Positions 57,747-64,000 of a DNA stretch of 64,000 nt are shown here, piece after piece. This DNA is from an uncultured Gammaproteobacteria bacterium. Lineage in GTDB: Bacteria > Pseudomonadota > Gammaproteobacteria > Steroidobacterales > UBA11654. How positions within the stretch are numbered: position 1 is the stretch's first letter; every line of letters begins with the position of its first letter. Below the pieces are notes generated by a model, which saw nothing but the letters and a program-made list of their open reading frames with translations, was not told the origin of the DNA and made no database searches. The stretch is taken from assembly GCA_937801655.1 (NCBI GenBank), contig CALMWC010000007.1, positions 30,160-94,159 on the forward strand, read 5' to 3'. The translations under genes were made by a program, and so were the position numbers.

Positions 57747-59049
57747 AATTCTTTTTGAATGATATTCATTCCAATTGAATTCATAAGAGTAATAAATGAT
57801 GGGAAAGAAGTATTAATATTCTCACAGTTTTCTACTTCTATTTTTTCTTTTGCAACCGATGAGGCAACCAATGCCGTCATAGCGATTCGATGATCCCCAA
57901 AAGAATCAACTAAGCCCCCACTGATAGTTCCACCTTTTATTATTAATCCATCTTGATACTCATTAACTTCTACAGATAGATTTTTAAGTAGATCTACCAT
58001 AGATTTAATTCTATCAGATTCCTTAAAGCGTAATTCTTCAGCGTTTCTTATTGTGGTTTCACCGGTAGCAACAGACGCAGCTAAAAATATTAATGGAAGT
58101 TCATCAATTGCTAGTGAGATAAGTTCATTTGGAACTTTTATACCAATTAGTTTAGAGGAAGAAACTATTACATTCCCAGTCGCTTCATAACTATTATTAG
58201 TAATCTCTATATCAATATCTGCACCCATAAGTTGAAGAATATTTATCAATCCTGTTCTAGTTGGGTTTAGCCCTACATCACGAATTACTATTCTAGAATC
58301 TTCTGATAATAATGCTGCAATAATAAAAAAAGATGCAGATGAAAAATCACCAGGCACTTTAATTATATTTGGACTTTGAAGTCTTCCAGGATTAACTTCA
58401 ATGCTATTTTTATTTTAGATATTGGGTAATTAAAGAGTCCCAACATATTTTCAGTGTGATCTCTAGTTACTGTATCTGTGTGAAGAATGGTCTTATTTCT
58501 ACAAAATAATGAAGCTAGAATTATCGCAGATTTTATTTGAGCACTAGGTATATTAAGCTTGTAGTCAATTCCATTTAATGAACCTAGAGGCGGCTTAATT
58601 GTTACTGGTGCATTACCATTATTAGTTGAAATATTAGCACCCATTAGTCTTAGAGGAGAAGCAACTCTCTCCATTGGCCTCTTAAGCAATGAATTATCAC
58701 CGGTTAATGTAGTGTTAAATTTTTGGGATGCTAGTATGCCCATGAATAATCTTATAGATGTACCAGAGTTGCCAAAATCTAGTTCCTTATTTGGTTCTGA
58801 TAATCCATCTATACCAAGACCTTTTATTTCTATGCACTTTTGATTAGCCACTATATTTAATCCAAGTGACTTACTGACATCAATTGTTCGCCTAACATCT
58901 TCAGATTCCAGTAAGTTATGTATTGTCGTCTGACCTTCGCATAGCATAGAGAATATTATAGCCCTGTGTGATATTGACTTGTCGCCTGGTACAAAGATTT
59001 TTCCTGATATTGTTTTGGTGGGATTAGCAATTAAAGTTAAGTTACTCAT
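57743..59049 (-). pseudogene. aroA: aroA (EPSP synthase), single-base frameshift
   Basis: 5-enolpyruvylshikimate-3-phosphate synthase in two frames. The first (59049 to TAA at 58363) holds VPGDKSISHRAIIFS, FGNSGTSIRLFMG and TRDHTENMLGLF; the second (open from 58414 to 57743) resumes with IEVNPGRLQSPNIIKVPGDFSS, core LQSPNIIKVPGDFSS, and has LRFKESDRI and DHRIAMT. Adding one A to the AAAA run at 58413-58416 restores a continuous 435-residue protein of normal length. Otherwise every motif is intact, so a sequencing error or a very recent mutation is likely. No second aroA is in the window. Confidence 0.88.
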
Positions 59050-59069
59050 TCAATAAAGCGTCTAGCATA

Positions 59070-59882
59070 TTAATTATGTGGTTTATAGGAGCCTAGAATC
59101 TTTATTTCATTATCACTACGCTGAATGATATTGAGGGTATTTTTTATTGCCTCATCTTCATGATTGCCTTCAAAGTCGATATAAAAAGAATACTTCCAGT
59201 TTTTTGTCTTAACAGGCCTAGATTCTATTCTTGTTAAATTTATATTGTTATCAGAGAAAGGTTTAAGCAAGCTATATAGTGACCCTGATTTATTTTCTGT
59301 TTGAGGAATTATAACGATTGAAGTTTTAGACTTAGATCTAATACTTTTCATTGATTTAGATAAGATCAAAAATCTTGTTTCATTGTTTTTAAAGTCTTGA
59401 ATATTGGTTTGAATAATATCGAGATTATAATAACTAGAAAGGATACTTGGCCCTATGCATGCATCGGTATTAGATTTTACTTTAATAGCGCCTTCGGAGT
59501 TACTTAAAACAGGTGTTAAATTAGATTTTGGTAAATTGTCATTAATCCATTTTCTGCATTGAGCAAATGATTGTGGATGCGAATAAACATTAATAATCTC
59601 CTTGTTTTCTATATTTTTAGCGAGTAAGCATTGATTGATAGGGATTTTAACTTCACCAATTACATATATTTCTCTTTCCAACAGTTGATCAAGAGTATTA
59701 TTCACAGCTCCTTCGATAGAATTTTCTATAGGCACAACACCATAAATAGACTCTTCATCAGTTACTGATTGAAAAACGTCTTCAATGGATGGTTTAGGTA
59801 ATTTAACAGGCTCATTACTAAAGTAAGTTGCTAATGCTATTTCTGTAAATGTACCTTTGGGTCCTAGATAAGCTATAGTCAT
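59070..59882 (-). CDS. pheA: Prephenate dehydratase (monofunctional)
   Basis: 270 residues: catalytic domain (about 1-180; YLGPKGTFTEIA, VVPIENSIEGAVNNTLD, the substrate motif NNETRFLIL) and a C-terminal ACT domain (about 190-265; GSLYSLLKPFSDNNINLTRIESRP, core NLTRIESRP) for Phe feedback. The chorismate mutase domain found at the N-terminus of most gammaproteobacterial PheA proteins is absent; serA ends five bases upstream. So chorismate mutase must be encoded elsewhere. Confidence 0.94.
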   Translation of the reverse strand: MTIAYLGPKGTFTEIALATYFSNEPVKLPKPSIEDVFQSVTDEESIYGVVPIENSIEGAVNNTLDQLLEREIYVIGEVKIPINQCLLAKNIENKEIINVYSHPQSFAQCRKWINDNLPKSNLTPVLSNSEGAIKVKSNTDACIGPSILSSYYNLDIIQTNIQDFKNNETRFLILSKSMKSIRSKSKTSIVIIPQTENKSGSLYSLLKPFSDNNINLTRIESRPVKTKNWKYSFYIDFEGNHEDEAIKNTLNIIQRSDNEIKILGSYKPHN

Positions 59883-59887
59883 TATGA

Positions 59888-61051
59888 TTAGCCGATACTA
59901 TTAATTTTAATTACACCTTCAACCTTTGATATTTCATCAATTATATGTTGTTCAGGAGGCTTATCTATAACTAGTATTGTATAACCTATTTGATTTAGGC
60001 TCTTATGTGAAAGATCATTGATATTGATGCCAGACTTACCAAGACAAGTTGTAAATTGACCTACTATATTGGGTACATTTTTGTTAGTGATGCATAGTCT
60101 GTTTTCACCATTGTTGGGAAGATATACGTCTGGGAAGTTTACAGAATTAATTGTATTACCATCTTCTAGGAATGCCTTGATGCTTTCAGCTACCATTATT
60201 GAACATTTAATTTCTGCTTCATTTGTTGAGGCACCTAGATGTGGCATATTAATGACTTTAGAGTTATTGATTAGATCTCTTGATGGAAAATCTGTTACAT
60301 AGTTTTTTAGCTTATTGTTGTCTAAAGCTTTGAGGACAGCCTCTGTATTTACAATTTCTTCTCTAGAAAGATTGATTATTACGCACTGATTATCCAAGTG
60401 TGATATTTCTTCAATATCTATGAAGTTTTCAGTACTTTTTGTCATTGGAATATGAAGAGTAATAATGTCTACTGATTTTAAAAGGTCTTTCATTGTTTCT
60501 GCTTTTTCAATTCCAGGTTTGAGTTCCCAGGCATTATCAACAGTCATCATGGGGTCAAATCCAATAACATTCATACCTAAATCTAGACATGTATTTGCAA
60601 CTTTTACGCCTATGGCTCCTAATCCTATTATTCCAATAGTTTTATTAGGAAGTTCATATCCTACATATTGTTTTTTTCCTTTTTCAATATCTAACTTCAA
60701 ACTCTTTGAATTTTGAATGTCATCAACATAGTTAATTGCTTCATTGATATTTCTTGCAGCTATCAATATAGAAGCAATAACTAGTTCTTTTACAGCATTT
60801 GCGTTTGCTCCAGGGGCATTAAAAACAGGTATTGCATGATTTGCCATTTCTTGTATAGGTATATTATTAACACCTGAACCTGCTCGGCCTATACACTTTA
60901 ATGATTTTGATATACTCATCTCATGCATATCATAGGATCTTAAAATAATTGCATCAGGATTATCAACAGAAGTGCCAATATGATATTTGTCACTAGAAAA
61001 AGCTTTTACTCCTTCTTCAGAAATACTATTTAGTTGTAATACTTTAAACAT
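59888..61051 (-). CDS. serA: D-3-phosphoglycerate dehydrogenase
   Basis: 387 residues, first step of serine synthesis. Substrate domain with GRAGSGVNNIPI, Rossmann motif GIIGLGAIGVKVAN (near 147), catalytic Arg in INLSREEIVN (near 238), and His in MPHLGASTNEAE (near 287). A C-terminal ACT domain (about 325-387) is the serine-binding type. It overlaps serC by eight bases, making a serC-serA unit inside the gyrA-aroA cluster. Confidence 0.94.
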   Translation of the reverse strand: MFKVLQLNSISEEGVKAFSSDKYHIGTSVDNPDAIILRSYDMHEMSISKSLKCIGRAGSGVNNIPIQEMANHAIPVFNAPGANANAVKELVIASILIAARNINEAINYVDDIQNSKSLKLDIEKGKKQYVGYELPNKTIGIIGLGAIGVKVANTCLDLGMNVIGFDPMMTVDNAWELKPGIEKAETMKDLLKSVDIITLHIPMTKSTENFIDIEEISHLDNQCVIINLSREEIVNTEAVLKALDNNKLKNYVTDFPSRDLINNSKVINMPHLGASTNEAEIKCSIMVAESIKAFLEDGNTINSVNFPDVYLPNNGENRLCITNKNVPNIVGQFTTCLGKSGININDLSHKSLNQIGYTILVIDKPPEQHIIDEISKVEGVIKINSIG

Positions 61052-62129
61052 TATTTAAGTTTCTACTTTGGAAATAATCCATAAAATCAATTAGTTTTTT
61101 TACACCTTCAATTGGCATTGCATTGTACATACTTGCTCTCATACCACCAACTGTTCTGTGTCCTTTTAAGTTTTTCAGTCCTTCTTTAGAGGCCTCGCAA
61201 AGAAAACTTTCATCAAGACTGGCATCTTTGATTATAAATGGGATATTCATCCATGATCTATATTTTTTTTCTACAGGATTTGAATAGATGGAGGAATCAT
61301 CAATAAATTCATATAGTAGTTTTGCTTTTTCTTTATTTATTTCTCCCATTGTTTTTAATCCACCTTGTTCTAGTATCCACTTAAAAACTAATCCAGCTAC
61401 ATACCATGCAAAAACAGGAGATGTATTGAGCATAGATTTTTCTTTTGCATGTGTTTCGTATCGTGAAATTGGAGGTAGATTTTTAGCTTTATTTTCAATG
61501 AGATCATTGTTAGCTATAACAACTGTTAATCCAGCAATTCCTAAATTCTTTTGTGCCCCTGCAAATATTAAACCATAGTCATTAATATTGATTGGTCTAG
61601 AACAAATTGTAGAAGACATATCATTAATTATAGGTACATTGACAGCTGGAGTTTCATGAATCTCTAGGCCATGAATGGTTTCATTAGAGGCATAATAGAA
61701 ATATTCAGCATCATCATTTAGAGACCAGCTAGTTATGTCATTTAAAGTTGTATAATTATTATTTATAGAATTAGATACAATGTTTACACTGGTATGGTAA
61801 CTTCCATAGTCTGCAGCTTTAGCTGACCAAGCGCCAGTAACTAAATAATCTGCAGATTCTTTATAAGATAAATTCTGAGGCAGCATTGAAAATTGATGCG
61901 TTGCCCCTCCTTGTAAAAATAATACGGAATAATCTGAATTTATATTAAGTAAGTTTCTAAGATTTTCTTCTGATTCATCGGCATATTTTTTAAACGCAGA
62001 ACTTCTATGACTGATTTCTAATACAGACATGCCTTGATCAAAGTTATTAATTTCTGATTTTATAGTATCAATAACACTCTCTGGGAGTGCTGAAGGACCA
62101 GCACTGAAGTTGTATATCTTATTGGTCAT
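61044..62129 (-). CDS. serC: Phosphoserine aminotransferase
   Basis: 361 residues, PLP fold-type I. FSAGPSALPESV at the start (8-19), VLFLQGGATHQFSM (near 69-82), and the lysine in FAGAQKNLGIAGLTVVI (near 192). Second step of serine synthesis and also used for PLP synthesis. It sits four bases after gyrA and overlaps serA. Confidence 0.96.
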   Translation of the reverse strand: MTNKIYNFSAGPSALPESVIDTIKSEINNFDQGMSVLEISHRSSAFKKYADESEENLRNLLNINSDYSVLFLQGGATHQFSMLPQNLSYKESADYLVTGAWSAKAADYGSYHTSVNIVSNSINNNYTTLNDITSWSLNDDAEYFYYASNETIHGLEIHETPAVNVPIINDMSSTICSRPININDYGLIFAGAQKNLGIAGLTVVIANNDLIENKAKNLPPISRYETHAKEKSMLNTSPVFAWYVAGLVFKWILEQGGLKTMGEINKEKAKLLYEFIDDSSIYSNPVEKKYRSWMNIPFIIKDASLDESFLCEASKEGLKNLKGHRTVGGMRASMYNAMPIEGVKKLIDFMDYFQSRNLNNV

Positions 62130-62133
62130 TTAT

Positions 62134-64000
62134 TTACTCTTCATCGTTTGGATCATTGATAATTCTTTCCATACCGAGTAGTTTATTATCATCTGATAAA
62201 CGAATTAGTGTTACACCTTGAGTGTTCCTTCCGATTAAAGATATGCTATTGATTTTTGTTCTTATAAGATTGCCAGTTGAACTGATGAACATAACTTCAT
62301 CGTGTTCTTCTACTTGATTGGCACCAATTAATTTTCCATTTCTTTTCGAGGTTTGAATAGCAATTACACCTTTGCCTCCTCTTTTTTGAATAGAGAATTC
62401 TGAGGTCTTTGTTTGTTTTCCATATCCATTTTCTGTCGCGGTAAGTATGTTGCCCTCCTCAAGAACTAATAGGGATATTACTTTTTGACCTTTGTCAATT
62501 CTCATTCCTCTAACGCCCTGAGATACTCTGCCCATAGGCCTGGCATCTTTTTCAGAAAAACGAATTGATTTACCAGAGTCAGCAAAGAGCATTATGTCTT
62601 TACTGCCATCTGTAATTTCAACATTAACCACTTTATCTTGATCTTTGAGTTTTATAGCTTTAATACCATTTTTCATTGGTCTAGAGTAAGCAGAAAGGCT
62701 TGTTTTCTTTATGGTTCCTGATTCAGTAGCCATAAATACAAAACTCTTATCATTGAATTCTTTTACAGGCAGAACTGCTTGAATTCTTTCATCTTGCTCC
62801 AATGGTAAAAGGTTAACTATTGGCCTACCTTTAGCATTTCGACCGCCTTTTGGAAGTCGATATACTTTAATCCAGTAGACTTTTCCATAACTAGAAAAAC
62901 AAAGTAACGTATCGTGAGTATTCGCAACAAAAAGCTTAGAGATAAAATCTTCTTCCTTGAACGACGTAGCTCTTTTACCTGTTCCCCCTCTATTTTGTGC
63001 CTGATAAACATCTAACTGTTGAGTTTTTGCATATCCTTCTCTAGATAGAGTAACAATTAAATCTTCTTCTGGTATGAGGTCTTCATCAGTCAGGTCTGAG
63101 TAAAACTCTTCAACTTGAGTTTTTCTTTCATCGCCATATTTTTCTTTTGATTCTATGAGTTCATTTTTGATTACATTTCTCAGCGTGTCAGGGTCTGAAA
63201 GTATTTTTGAAAACCTTTTAATATCTTCCAGTAGTTCTGTGTATTCTTTATAGATATTATCTTGCTCTAATCCAGTTAGGCGATTCAATTTGAGATCTAA
63301 AATTGCTTTAGCCTGATCTGTAGATAACCTATATCCACTTTTTTCAATTCCAAACTTTTCATTTGGATCTAAAGTTTTAGGTATAGTTGAAACATTACCT
63401 GCTCTTTTAATCATCTCTTTAACTTTGCCAATTTTCCATAGTTTAGACACCAATGCTTTTTGAGCATCTGCTGGAGTTTTAGACTTTTTAATGACTGCAA
63501 TCATTTGGTCAATGTTCGTAAGTGCAATGGTTTGTCCTTCTAATATATGTGCCCGATTGATCGACTTGTTAAGATTATAAATTGTTCTTCTGGTTACAAC
63601 ATCTCTTCTATGTCCTAAGAAAGACTCAAGGATATCTTTGAGATTCATCAATTTTGGTTGTCCATTAGCTAAAGCAACCATGTTTATTGAGAATGTATTT
63701 TCAAGTAGTGTTTGCTTGTATAAATTATTCAATAAGACATCTGTAACTTGTCCTCTCTTTAGTTCAATTGCAATTCTCATTCCATCTTTATCAGACTCAT
63801 CTCTTAGCTCTGATATGCCTTCTATTTTTTTATCCCTGACTAATTCTGCAATTTTTTCAATTAATTTAGCTTTATTAACTTGATAAGGTAATTCAGTTAC
63901 GATGATGGCCTCTCTATCTGTGCCTTTAATTTCTTCAATTTGCGTTTTAGCTCTAATATGTACTCTTCCTCGTCCAGTTTCATAGGCAGTTTTGATTCCA
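62134..64000 (-). CDS. gyrA: DNA gyrase subunit A, partial (N-terminus off the window)
   Basis: About 621 C-terminal residues are visible, open to the right edge; some 250 residues including the catalytic Tyr region lie beyond. Seen: YETGRGRVHIRAK, ELPYQVNKAKLIEKIAEL, GISELRDESDKDGMRIAIELKRG, core LRDESDKDGMRI, the coiled-coil tower and a six-bladed C-terminal domain. The GyrA-box reads QKRGGKG (QRRGGKG in E. coli), followed by an acidic tail NDPNDEE. It is upstream of serC. Confidence 0.95.
   Translation of the reverse strand, partial: GIKTAYETGRGRVHIRAKTQIEEIKGTDREAIIVTELPYQVNKAKLIEKIAELVRDKKIEGISELRDESDKDGMRIAIELKRGQVTDVLLNNLYKQTLLENTFSINMVALANGQPKLMNLKDILESFLGHRRDVVTRRTIYNLNKSINRAHILEGQTIALTNIDQMIAVIKKSKTPADAQKALVSKLWKIGKVKEMIKRAGNVSTIPKTLDPNEKFGIEKSGYRLSTDQAKAILDLKLNRLTGLEQDNIYKEYTELLEDIKRFSKILSDPDTLRNVIKNELIESKEKYGDERKTQVEEFYSDLTDEDLIPEEDLIVTLSREGYAKTQQLDVYQAQNRGGTGKRATSFKEEDFISKLFVANTHDTLLCFSSYGKVYWIKVYRLPKGGRNAKGRPIVNLLPLEQDERIQAVLPVKEFNDKSFVFMATESGTIKKTSLSAYSRPMKNGIKAIKLKDQDKVVNVEITDGSKDIMLFADSGKSIRFSEKDARPMGRVSQGVRGMRIDKGQKVISLLVLEEGNILTATENGYGKQTKTSEFSIQKRGGKGVIAIQTSKRNGKLIGANQVEEHDEVMFISSTGNLIRTKINSISLIGRNTQGVTLIRLSDDNKLLGMERIINDPNDEE

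Noticed and set aside
58403..58420. Programmed transcriptional slippage rescuing aroA
   Set aside because: The A runs are only four and five bases long, far shorter than tracts known to support efficient slippage; a sequence error or point lesion is simpler.

Overview
The window is a gene-dense, AT-rich (roughly one-third G+C by eye) stretch of a gammaproteobacterial chromosome. The gene order supports this: thrS-infC-rpmI-rplT-pheS-pheT-ihfA-merR-tRNA-Pro, gyrA-serC-serA-pheA-aroA-cmk-rpsA-ihfB-lapB, and uvrB divergent from a class I aminotransferase. Short intergenic gaps, many 1-19 nt gene overlaps, TonB machinery and TspO suggest a streamlined marine lineage, perhaps SAR86-like. That placement is inference. 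I see no mobile elements, CRISPR arrays or phage genes.

Layout. 1-7.1 kb: accessory catabolism and uptake (partial hydantoinase/oxoprolinase, HMG-CoA lyase, VOC protein, TonB-dependent receptor, TSUP permease, DoxX). 7.1-12.6 kb (minus): a complete TtpC-type TonB operon (DUF3450, TtpC, ExbB, ExbD, TonB, TPR). 12.8-19.6 kb: a branched-chain amino acid operon ilvC-leuA-ilvE-leuCDB behind an Ile/Leu-rich leader peptide and attenuator. 19.6-26.7 kb: a histidine operon headed by a TrpR-family regulator with a palindrome over its promoter, then hisGDCBHAFE; the HisI function is missing. 26.7-29.7 kb: FAD-linked oxidase, AI-2E-family permease, unknown HTH protein. 29.7-41.7 kb (minus): a rhodanese and NAD-dependent formate dehydrogenase run directly into thrS and the IF3/L35/L20/PheRS/IHF-alpha block. 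41.7-47.7 kb (plus): UbiH/UbiM-like hydroxylase, MBL-fold hydrolase, sterol-desaturase-like protein, site-2 protease, amidase, LLM oxidoreductase. 47.7-53.8 kb: small membrane, cupin, cytochrome c and TspO genes, uvrB, aspC-type aminotransferase, tRNA-Val and tRNA-Asn. 53.9-64 kb (minus): lapB (frameshifted), ihfB, rpsA, cmk, aroA (frameshifted), pheA, serA, serC and partial gyrA.

The most notable observations are: hisF apparently starting at ATT behind a perfect Shine-Dalgarno sequence; infC starting at an AUU-class codon (ATC); lapB with no canonical start; a readable Ile/Leu attenuator before ilvC; PheT lacking its OB-fold tRNA-binding insert; ThrRS lacking one of its editing-site histidines; and single-nucleotide frameshifts in aroA and lapB that look like sequence errors or recent lesions. 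I did not find a clearly new multi-gene system. The unusual signals are mostly regulatory or domain-loss features in core genes.
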